A DNA stretch of 64,000 nucleotides from Dyella sp. OK004 (GTDB taxonomy: Bacteria > Pseudomonadota > Gammaproteobacteria > Xanthomonadales > Rhodanobacteraceae), in contig NZ_FOZI01000003.1 of the NCBI RefSeq assembly GCF_900114495.1, positions 186,001-250,000 of the forward strand, in the 5' to 3' direction. Positions 57,555 to 64,000 of the stretch are shown one piece after another. The notes beneath the pieces were generated by a model. The model ran no database searches. It was given only the letters and a program-made list of their open reading frames with translations, and was not told the origin of the DNA. Numbering within the stretch: the first letter of the stretch is position 1; each line of letters begins with the position of its first letter. The translations under genes were made by a program, and so were the position numbers.

Positions 57555-58931
57555 ATGGACAATCGATTCCAGTCGATCTTCGATGTACAGCAATCGCACT
57601 TTCGCAGTGACATCACCAAGTCCTACGAATGGCGCATCGAACAGCTCGATGCCATGGAGCGCATGCTGCAGGAGCGTCGGGACGAATTCTGCGCTGCGCT
57701 CTACCAGGACTTCGGCAAGCCAGTGTTCGAGCAACTGTTCGAGATCACGGTGCCGACCGGTGTCATCAAGTACTACCGCGACAATCTGCGGGAGTTGATG
57801 GCGCCACAGCCCGTACCGATTCCCAAAGGGTTGGAAGAAACCGGCAATCGCGGCGTGATCCTGAAGGAGCCGTATGGCGTCACGCTGGTGATCGGCCCAT
57901 TCAATGCACCCATCCTGCTGTTGCTGGATCCCGCGATCGCCGCGCTGGCGGCGGGCAATACGGTGATCCTGAAGCCAGCGAATACCACGCCAGCCACCGC
58001 GGCGCTGTTCCAGAAGTATGTGCCGCGGTACTTCAAACCAGAAAATGTGACTGCGGTGACCGGCGGGCGCGAAGAGATTGCCGACTTGCTGAAGCTGCGT
58101 TTCGATTTCATCTTCTTCACCGGCAGTTCGGCGGTAGGCAAGGTGGTGATGCGTGCGGCAGCCGAATACCTGACGCCGGTGATCCTCGAGCTTGGCGGGC
58201 AGAATCCGACCATCGTCGATGAAACAGCGAATCTGGATATCGCCGCCGACCGCATTGCGTGGGGGCACAACGCCATCTCCGGGCAGTGGTGCATCGCGCC
58301 GGGTTACGTCTATGTGCATGAGAGCGTGGCGGAAGCCTTTCTCGAGCGGTTGAAGGCGTCGGTGATCCGGATGTATGGCGCCGACCCGCAACAGAGTCCG
58401 GACTTCGCGCGCATGATCAGCGAGCATGACGCCGAGCGCGTGGCCTCTTATATTTTGCCGGAGAAAGTCGTGCTGGGCGGGCGCTCGGACATCAAGGCGC
58501 GCTACGTCGAGCCAACCATTCTCTATCCATCCAGCTGGGACGATCCGGCCTTGCAACAGGAAGTGTTTGGCCCAGTGTTGCCAGTGATGCCGTACAGCGA
58601 CCTGCGCGAAATCGTAGAGATCATGAAGCGCAAGCCGAAATCGCTCGCCGCCTATATCTTCAGCAAGAACCAGGAGCACATCGACTATGTGCTGCACAGC
58701 CTGTCTTTCGGTGGCGGCTGCGTGAACCAGACCAACCTGCATTGCTGGATCGACAGCTTGCCGTTTGGTGGGGTGGGGAATAGCGGCATGGGTAAGTACT
58801 ACGGCAAAGCCGGTTTCGACGCACTGAGCAATACCAAGGCGATGTTGATCGGCAACCCCGATGTCGAGCTCGATGTGTTTCCGCCGTATGCCGGCAAGGA
58901 CATCGCCAAGAGCTTGAGTGTTTTTTCCTGA
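57555..58931 (+). CDS. Aldehyde dehydrogenase, class 3-like
   Basis: A 458-residue NAD(P)-dependent enzyme. Catalytic Cys246 (SGQWCIAPGYV) and general base Glu212 (ILELGGQNP) are present, and the cofactor loop is FTGSSAVGK. The C-terminal FGGVGNSGMGKYYGKAGFD is the class 3 hallmark, and the short length (about 460) also fits. It resembles coniferyl- or fatty-aldehyde dehydrogenases, with the substrate open. It lies after an SDR gene, a likely partner, and before a small membrane protein. Confidence 0.93.
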   Translation: MDNRFQSIFDVQQSHFRSDITKSYEWRIEQLDAMERMLQERRDEFCAALYQDFGKPVFEQLFEITVPTGVIKYYRDNLRELMAPQPVPIPKGLEETGNRGVILKEPYGVTLVIGPFNAPILLLLDPAIAALAAGNTVILKPANTTPATAALFQKYVPRYFKPENVTAVTGGREEIADLLKLRFDFIFFTGSSAVGKVVMRAAAEYLTPVILELGGQNPTIVDETANLDIAADRIAWGHNAISGQWCIAPGYVYVHESVAEAFLERLKASVIRMYGADPQQSPDFARMISEHDAERVASYILPEKVVLGGRSDIKARYVEPTILYPSSWDDPALQQEVFGPVLPVMPYSDLREIVEIMKRKPKSLAAYIFSKNQEHIDYVLHSLSFGGGCVNQTNLHCWIDSLPFGGVGNSGMGKYYGKAGFDALSNTKAMLIGNPDVELDVFPPYAGKDIAKSLSVFS

Positions 58932-58946
58932 GCGGAGCTAGCGGGT

Positions 58947-59216
58947 ATGCACACACTCATGGTGGTGAGCGGCGGACTGTTGTTGCTGGTGACCTTTCTA
59001 TGGTTTGGCAGCCTATGGGGTAACGATGCCGCTGCACTGGCGCTGGCCGCCAAGGTGTTCGTGCCCGTGTGGCTGGTGGTTTCCCTCGTCAATCTTTGGG
59101 TGGGCGTGAGCCATGCCGGTTATAGCGTGCGTGATGAGCTGCCGGTTCTACTGATCGTGTTTGCGATCCCTGCAGCCGTAGCGGCGGTGGCCGCCTGGCA
59201 CTTTGGTCATTCGTAA
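58947..59216 (+). CDS. Small three-helix membrane protein
   Basis: An 89-residue hydrophobic protein with three predicted transmembrane segments (about 4-24, 32-54, 66-86). No characterised family is recognised. It starts 15 bases after the aldehyde dehydrogenase and its stop overlaps the next start by one base (TAATG), so it is in the same operon. Confidence 0.8.
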   Translation: MHTLMVVSGGLLLLVTFLWFGSLWGNDAAALALAAKVFVPVWLVVSLVNLWVGVSHAGYSVRDELPVLLIVFAIPAAVAAVAAWHFGHS

Positions 59217-59791
59217 TGCTGGCGGCAATGAAGTTCCAGGCGGGTACCGCTTGCCGGACTGCACCCTCGGATGTCGTGACGTTCTGGCGTAACGCCGGGC
59301 CAGGGCTATGGTTCGCGAAGAACTCGGCCTTTGATCGGCGATTCCGAGAGCGCTTCCTGAGTGCTTACGAGGCCACAGCCGGGCACGCACTGAATGGCTG
59401 GCAGGCATCACCCCTTGGGTCACTGGCGTTGCTTCTGTTGACCGATCAGTTTCCCCGCAATGCCTTTCGCGGTACGGCCCGCATGTACGCGACCGATGGC
59501 TTGGCGCGTGCTTTTGCCCGCACCGCTCTGGCCAGGAGCTACATGGCCGCCGTCGATCCCGACCTGCGGCTGTTTTTCTGCCTGCCTTTTGCGCACTCGG
59601 AAGATGTCGCCGATCAGGCGCTTTCGGTGGCGCTCAATGCGCAACTGGGGCAGCCATGGCTGGCGCATGCCCAGAGTCATCAGGAGATCATCCGGCGCTT
59701 CGGCCGCTTTCCCCATCGCAACCCGCTGCTGGGGCGAACAAGCACCCCTGAGGAGCAGGCCTTTCTCGATCAAGGCGGTTTTGCGGGATGA
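59216..59791 (+). CDS. DUF924-family protein
   Basis: A 191-residue soluble helical protein of the DUF924 family: VVTFWRNAGPGLWFAKNSAFDRRFRERF, LALLLLTDQFPRNAFRGTARMYATD and LFFCLPFAHSEDVADQALSV match the family, which has a TPR-like superhelical fold but no known role. ATG at 59216 is coupled to the previous gene; MKFQAG at 59228 is an alternative start. The family's conserved QFPRN segment is intact. Confidence 0.9.
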   Translation: MLAAMKFQAGTACRTAPSDVVTFWRNAGPGLWFAKNSAFDRRFRERFLSAYEATAGHALNGWQASPLGSLALLLLTDQFPRNAFRGTARMYATDGLARAFARTALARSYMAAVDPDLRLFFCLPFAHSEDVADQALSVALNAQLGQPWLAHAQSHQEIIRRFGRFPHRNPLLGRTSTPEEQAFLDQGGFAG

Positions 59792-59844
59792 TCAGAAGCA
59801 TGCCGAACAGCCCCTTCGCGCGTGCAACGGTATAAAGAGAAGCC

Positions 59845-60750
59845 ATGGACCGACTCGCCCAGTACCGCCTTTTCATCCAGGTTGCCGAGATGGGCAGCTT
59901 TATTCGCGCCGCCAACGCGCTGGAACTGCCGCGTGCCTCGGTGTCCGCTGCTATCCAGCAACTGGAAGCGAGCATGGGTGTGCGGCTGCTACATCGAACC
60001 ACCCGTCAGGTACGTGTAACAGCGGATGGCGAGCAGCTGCTGGAGCGCGCGCGGCAACTCTTGGCGGAGGCGGAAGACATCGAGCAGATGTTTCTCGCCC
60101 ATCAGCGCAAGGTGGTCGGGCGCCTCAACGTGGATGCGCCCAGCCGCATCGCCCGGCGGCTTATTGCGCCGGCATTGCCCGGGCTGCTGCGCCGCTACCC
60201 GCGCCTGCAATTGATGCTCGGCTCCACCGACCACGCCATCGACCTCGTGCAGGAGGGCGTCGATTGCGCCGTGCGCATCGGCACCTTGCATGACAGCCGG
60301 CTGGTGGTGCACCCGCTCGGTCGTATCACCCTGATCAATTGCGCCAGCCCGGCCTACCTCCGCGACAACGGGATACCCGCCACACCGAAGGATCTAGCCA
60401 AGGGCCATCACGCCATCGGCTATGCCTCATCCACCAGCGGACGGGAGCTGCCGTGGGAATACATGGCAGCGGATGGCGAACATCTCGACGCCATGCCCAG
60501 CCGCGTTGTCGTCAACAATGCAGAGAGCTATATCGCCTGCTGCCTCGCCGGACTGGGGCTGATCCAGATTCCCCGCTACGACGTACAGCATCTGCTCGAC
60601 GCAGGGCGGTTGGTGGAGGTGATGCCAGACTTCCGCGCAGCGTCGATGCCAGTGTCATTGATCTATTCCCACAGGCGGCAGCGCTCGCACCGACTCAATG
60701 CATTCATTGAGTGGTTCGGAGCTTTGATGCGACCGCATCTGGAGTCTTGA
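59845..60750 (+). CDS. LysR-family transcriptional regulator
   Basis: A 301-residue regulator with the N-terminal winged helix (1-60: YRLFIQVAEMGSFIRAANALELPRASVSAAIQQLEASMGVRLLHRTTRQV) and a periplasmic-binding-like effector domain (about 90-295). It belongs to the AaeR/DmlR-type large subgroup. It lies on the same strand 53 bases after the DUF924 gene, so it may control the upstream SDR-aldehyde dehydrogenase run, but LysR genes are more often divergent from their targets. Confidence 0.93.
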   Translation: MDRLAQYRLFIQVAEMGSFIRAANALELPRASVSAAIQQLEASMGVRLLHRTTRQVRVTADGEQLLERARQLLAEAEDIEQMFLAHQRKVVGRLNVDAPSRIARRLIAPALPGLLRRYPRLQLMLGSTDHAIDLVQEGVDCAVRIGTLHDSRLVVHPLGRITLINCASPAYLRDNGIPATPKDLAKGHHAIGYASSTSGRELPWEYMAADGEHLDAMPSRVVVNNAESYIACCLAGLGLIQIPRYDVQHLLDAGRLVEVMPDFRAASMPVSLIYSHRRQRSHRLNAFIEWFGALMRPHLES

Positions 60751-60817
60751 GCTGGCCAACAAGAGGCCGTCTGCTTGATCGGCAAGTCCAAGTACGCCGC
60801 ATACAAGCAGATAGCTT

Positions 60818-61045
60818 CTACTGATAGCCCCACTTCCACATCAGGTCATTGGCACTGTTCATCAGCGCCCGTCGATAGGCGTCGATGATCATTCGGGCGT
60901 CGCTACTGAGCCCGATATCGATGGAACGATCCAGCGCCGCAAAGATCGCGTGCGCTGCCGCCGCATCGTGTTCGAGGTTCGCGTAAACATCACCGTCGGG
61001 GCGGAAGTTTCCGCTGACGCAGTGCATCGGTGTTTTAAGCTGCAT
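60818..61045 (-). CDS. Small hypothetical protein
   Basis: A 75-residue soluble, mostly helical protein (DAAAAHAIFAALDRSIDIGLSSDARMIIDAYRRALMNSANDLMWKWGYQ) with no recognised domain. GAGG is near the expected distance before the ATG. It is one of several small unknowns in the right-hand accessory stretch; it shows normal third-position GC, which supports coding. Confidence 0.6.
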   Translation of the reverse strand: MQLKTPMHCVSGNFRPDGDVYANLEHDAAAAHAIFAALDRSIDIGLSSDARMIIDAYRRALMNSANDLMWKWGYQ

Positions 61046-61177
61046 GGCCGGGCCCTCATGCAGGAAGGTAGTCGCGGATTAGAGCAAGGAGCGCGGGCGG
61101 AGTACACATGCCGAATGGTGTATGGGGGGGCGGCCAAGGCGTAGGAATAGGGGCGTAGGGTGATCGTCTCTTGGCAG

Positions 61178-61936
61178 TTAACGGCCGCTAGGTAACAAGT
61201 AGGCAAATTTTTTGCTGTCGAAGCTCACCTGGAATGCTTCGAGCCGGGTGCTGCCTTTGATCTTGACGACATCGAGCGGAAATAGACCTGAGCCCGGGTA
61301 GTCGCTCGCGATCGTTACTTCGTACCTGACGTCCTGCATGGCCGCCTTGGTTTGAGGAATCTTGCTGATGTCGGCGAATCCGGTTTTGTGGGCCATCACA
61401 ATGCTGTAGTCGGCTACCACCGTGCCTTGCCAGATTCCGCCGCTGACAAACAGCCAGCCATAGTCCCCTTGATTACTGAGCTTCACGAAGCTGGCCTTGT
61501 TGCAGCCGCAGTAACCGGCGGTGCCGAAGTCCATAGCGTTGTCCAACGCCAGGTAGGTCCAGCCACCCTTAGCGTCGAGCTGGATCTTGAAGGCGCCCAT
61601 CAAGCCTGGGTCGTTCTGGCTGTAGGCATAGTGGCCGTCATCGCGGATGTCGTACGCATTGGCGGCATAGAAATACAGCTGCTTGCCCTTGGTGCTATCG
61701 ATTACCTCAGGGGCACTAGGGCGCATGCAATAAGTCGTTGCGTCGCGCTGCTCAGTCGTATGGGCGAAGGTCCAGCAGGCATGCTTGGTGTCGTACTGGC
61801 TGCCGTACTGATCGTCCATAACGGCCTTGACGATGGCATTTATGTTGAGAGAAGAGGGGGTGGGAAGCGCGAAAGCGTGGTGGCCGACTAGCAACAGTGG
61901 CAGGCCAAAAAAGCCCGCGATAGTCATATTGTTCAT
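61178..61936 (-). CDS. Exported hypothetical protein
   Basis: A 252-residue protein with a signal peptide (MNNMTIAGFFGLPLLLVGHHAFA, cleavage near ALP). The mature part is beta-rich, with cysteines in KHACWTFAH, TTYCMRPS and GYCGCNK that could form disulfides in the periplasm. No family recognised. AAGGAG lies six bases before the ATG at 61936; an ATG six bases earlier would leave no space after it. It is not obviously part of an operon. Confidence 0.78.
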   Translation of the reverse strand: MNNMTIAGFFGLPLLLVGHHAFALPTPSSLNINAIVKAVMDDQYGSQYDTKHACWTFAHTTEQRDATTYCMRPSAPEVIDSTKGKQLYFYAANAYDIRDDGHYAYSQNDPGLMGAFKIQLDAKGGWTYLALDNAMDFGTAGYCGCNKASFVKLSNQGDYGWLFVSGGIWQGTVVADYSIVMAHKTGFADISKIPQTKAAMQDVRYEVTIASDYPGSGLFPLDVVKIKGSTRLEAFQVSFDSKKFAYLLPSGR

Positions 61937-62092
61937 GAGCATCTCCTTTGCAAAAAAGTCGCGCGCCTGCGCGGTCCGGCCCAGCCATGCCGGGCTTTCG
62001 AAGTTTACATGTCGATGGCGTCCCTATCGTTCGCATCCAGGTGCGGCACACCGTGCTCATAACGCGGCGTGCCGCGGGATGATCACAGGGCG

Positions 62093-62431
62093 CTAAGGTC
62101 GCACCAACGGCTCGTGACCGAGCGACTCGGCGTATTGACTGAGGAAGTAGATCGCGGCGAACAAGCCTTCGGTATGTAACGCACCGAGAGGCCACTGGCC
62201 GGGTTCCGTTGGCATGCCATGCGCCTGCGTCTCGCGAAACGTTTCGCTGTTTGCAAGCAGGCAGGAAATCGTATTGATCGCCATGGCGATGCCGGTGTGC
62301 TTGGCGGCCAGTCGTTGCCGCGGTTCCTCCGCCGTCTCCTCTAGAAAGAACGGATGGCCGAGGGGATTGGTGGGTTTGTCATCGGGGGGAACCGATGAGC
62401 GTGCTCGTGCCGTATGATCGGGCGTAGCCAC
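62093..62431 (-). CDS. Hypothetical helical protein
   Basis: A 112-residue soluble protein of unknown function, with a proline-rich start and a C-terminal helical half (AKHTGIAMAINTISCLLANSETFRETQAHG..., then GALHTEGLFAAIYFLSQYAESLG). I choose GTG at 62431 because GGAGAG lies six bases upstream; an ATG at 62485 (130 residues) has no good binding site. The C-terminal region could bind a small partner or ligand, but nothing identifies it. Confidence 0.6.
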   Translation of the reverse strand: MATPDHTARARSSVPPDDKPTNPLGHPFFLEETAEEPRQRLAAKHTGIAMAINTISCLLANSETFRETQAHGMPTEPGQWPLGALHTEGLFAAIYFLSQYAESLGHEPLVRP

Positions 62432-62844
62432 AATCAACTCTCCAATAGTTGGTTTGGTTAGCGGGTCGTATGGGTTGCCCCCCATGCGGTCCGCGCTTCT
62501 TCACTGCATCGCTGCAATGGTCACCAACGTAGCCCTTCGAGAGACGGCGTTGGTGACCGGCCGAACTTAGCAGATGGTGGTGAGTAGGTATGTAGGTGTT
62601 TGCCGCCTTGCTATAGCGGCTTTAATGTTCCGGCATGTAACTTGAGCGCTGAGTTTGATCGGTCATAGAAACCCGAATTGTTTCGCGACCACGGTCACTC
62701 CTCTGGTTTCAGTTGGCATCGCACCCTTGACGTTTGGCCGAAGATGCGCCGGCGATGGTTGTACGGCGTGCGAGGAGGGCGGCTTGAAACTTGATAGTCA
62801 TGGCTCCATGCCTTTTCCTACATCAACCAGCACGGAGCATGGCA
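62432..62844. other. Gene-poor stretch
   Basis: About 410 bases with lower GC than the surroundings. I see no credible gene, tRNA or strong hairpin; it likely holds promoters for the genes on both sides. Confidence 0.4.
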
Positions 62845-63009
62845 ATGGCGGCTACACCTTCAGAGATTACTCGTGACATTGTGATAGCTATGATTAACCG
62901 TCAGAGCAGCAATATCGGAAGTGGCTTGCCCGATGAAGCAGCAGAGACGGTGGTCAAGGTATTTGAGGTCATCCACAAGAAGGTCCTGGAACGCTGGCAG
63001 AGTGAATGA
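62845..63009 (+). CDS. Small hypothetical protein (54 residues)
   Basis: An acidic-amphipathic short protein (MAATPSEITRDIVIAMINRQ..., then ETVVKVFEVIHKKVLERWQSE), predicted helical. ATG 62845 is selected because CGGAG sits seven bases before it; ATG 62839 would be too close. A terminator follows at 63062. Short helical proteins of this kind with two helices are common in accessory DNA; function unknown. Confidence 0.6.
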   Translation: MAATPSEITRDIVIAMINRQSSNIGSGLPDEAAETVVKVFEVIHKKVLERWQSE

Positions 63010-63369
63010 CGGCCGCTTGACGTCGTTTCAGCTCGCGTTCTAGCCATCATCGAACAAATTCGCCCGGCCGCTGAGCCGGGTGTTTTTGTGAGCACGTCTA
63101 TGGTTGCTTTGCCGGACTCCATGGTTTGCACATGTCATGGCAACAGCCACGGGCGCGTGCTGGTCGCTGTAGGTCACCCTATCCGCATTCCACTCGTCGC
63201 GGATCAACGCGGCGGTGGTCATGTGCGACATGCTGTCCGGCCCGCGGTACGGCGTTTTTTTTGAATACCTCGACTGCAACGTTATTAGGCTCACATCGCT
63301 GGCACGGGCAACCACTGATCGCTTGATTTTTAGTCAATTGTTCCCCAGCGACAGTAACCTGACGGACTG
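63010..63369. other. Intergenic stretch with terminator and possible gene remnant
   Basis: Contains the terminator at 63062-63087. On the minus strand 63040-63231 is an open frame beginning MSHMTTAALIRDEWNADRV. Its first 30 codons look coding, but the rest runs through the terminator and loses codon bias. It may be a decayed or frameshifted fragment. Confidence 0.4.
63062..63087 (+). terminator. Intrinsic terminator after the 54-residue gene
   Basis: CCCGGC (63063-63068) pairs with GCCGGG (63075-63080), with a six-base loop, followed by TGTTTTT. Confidence 0.75.
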
Positions 63370-64000
63370 CTAAGCCGGCCGGAGTGACGGCTCTGCCCTT
63401 TGCACGTCAATTGCCACCAAGCGATTCATGTAGTCGACGGAGGGGCGGAATTTTACGCCAATGCCGGTGGATCGATCCGACAAAAGGGCTTCGTCCGTGA
63501 TGCTCGAAACGTGAAAGAAGTACTCCTCACTATCACTGGTTCGGATAAATCCAAACTTTCCACTGCTGTGGAACCGCGCAAGGTAGCCCCGCTCCCAGAG
63601 ATCAAGTTCGCTGTTCTGGATCGAGCTATCCCTCGCGCACTGTTGCGTATGACACGTCTCGTCGATCCAGTTGAGGAGAGCTTCCGCCTTAGCGTAGGGC
63701 TGGGTTCCCGGAACCAGCTGGTTTCTAGCCTGGACGGCACTCCTTCTAATCCGTGTCAGCCTATCAAACATTTTTTGATCAGGATTCTGGATCTTTTCAA
63801 AATACTCGCGAAGCGATTCTAGCGAATCAATTGCCCGCATCGGCTCCTGATTGTTGGCCGAGGAGTCGGCTTTACGACACCGAATCTGAATTTGCAGATC
63901 GACAATTTTTGTTTGAACGCGCTCATGGCAGTTCGTCATGGTTGCAAGGGAGGCAAGGATCTCCTCCGCCCGATCAAATCGGCCTAAGTATAAGCAGCAT
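63370..64000 (-). CDS. TPR-like protein with C-terminal cold-shock domain, 5' end beyond the window
   Basis: The reading frame stays open to the right edge, so the visible 209 residues are only the C-terminal part. The first visible residues (LYLGRFDRAEEILASLAT) have a tetratricopeptide-like pattern, then a helical region with LREYFEKIQNPD. The last 75 residues are a cold-shock/OB fold: GYLARFHSSGKFGFIRTSDSEEYFFHVSSI, ending RLVAIDVQ. The aromatic nucleic-acid-binding residues (F, F, FFH) are kept. GC is lower than in the core genes. An ATG at 63939 exists, but the upstream open frame with a TPR-like repeat argues for a longer protein. Confidence 0.75.
   Translation of the reverse strand, partial: CCLYLGRFDRAEEILASLATMTNCHERVQTKIVDLQIQIRCRKADSSANNQEPMRAIDSLESLREYFEKIQNPDQKMFDRLTRIRRSAVQARNQLVPGTQPYAKAEALLNWIDETCHTQQCARDSSIQNSELDLWERGYLARFHSSGKFGFIRTSDSEEYFFHVSSITDEALLSDRSTGIGVKFRPSVDYMNRLVAIDVQRAEPSLRPA

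Overview
The window looks like the chromosome of a GC-rich gammaproteobacterium of the order Lysobacterales (Xanthomonadales), most likely family Rhodanobacteraceae (Dyella, Rhodanobacter, Frateuria or Luteibacter type). This is inferred from gene content and order: nuoMN, an initiator tRNA, rimP-nusA-infB-rbfA-truB-rpsO-pnp, a class III PHA synthase pair, a fused ATP sulfurylase/APS kinase, and the palindromic intergenic repeats typical of the group. No database search was possible.

Layout. 1-1.7 kb: end of the complex I operon (nuoM partial, nuoN). 1.8-11.25 kb: the metY-nusA-infB-pnp translation and RNA-decay superoperon, with several strong hairpins at its internal boundaries. 11.3-15.2 kb: phaE-phaC, a PspC-domain protein, mtnA and a GtrA-type protein. 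15.3-18 kb: gyrA, which carries Ala at the quinolone-contact position 83. 18-26.3 kb: mostly single genes for envelope, stress and regulation (M23 peptidase, AraC regulator/NmrA pair, GNAT, peroxiredoxin, Hsp20 and CbpA chaperones, PilH, AcuI-like reductase, LOG protein). 26.4-32 kb: the 2-oxoglutarate dehydrogenase operon odhA-odhB-lpd. 32.3-34.4 kb: a RoxA-type oxygenase with a GNAT/PLD-like fusion. 34.6-45 kb: sulfate assimilation (cysJ, cysI, cysH, sat-cysC fusion, a CysB-like regulator, cysG, cysK), interrupted by a block of palindromic repeats. 45-49 kb: HxlR/GST pair, purB, fumC.

49.3-54.6 kb holds the most system-like accessory unit. A YtrA-type GntR repressor, a small exported protein, an ABC ATPase and a permease are translationally coupled behind a promoter overlapped by a near-perfect palindrome. 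Two related lipoproteins and a beta-lactamase-fold hydrolase follow on the same strand. 54.9-60.8 kb carries an SDR that lacks the usual catalytic residues, a TIGR04325-type methyltransferase, an SDR-aldehyde dehydrogenase run and a LysR regulator. 60.8-64 kb is an accessory tail of unrecognised small proteins. It ends in a gene that runs off the window and joins a TPR-like helical region to a C-terminal cold-shock domain.

Most of the window is conserved housekeeping DNA. The best leads for something undescribed are the YtrA-ABC-lipoprotein-hydrolase unit, the TPR/cold-shock protein at the right edge, the residue-deficient SDR, and the unusually perfect hairpins in the rpsO leader and between odhB and lpd.
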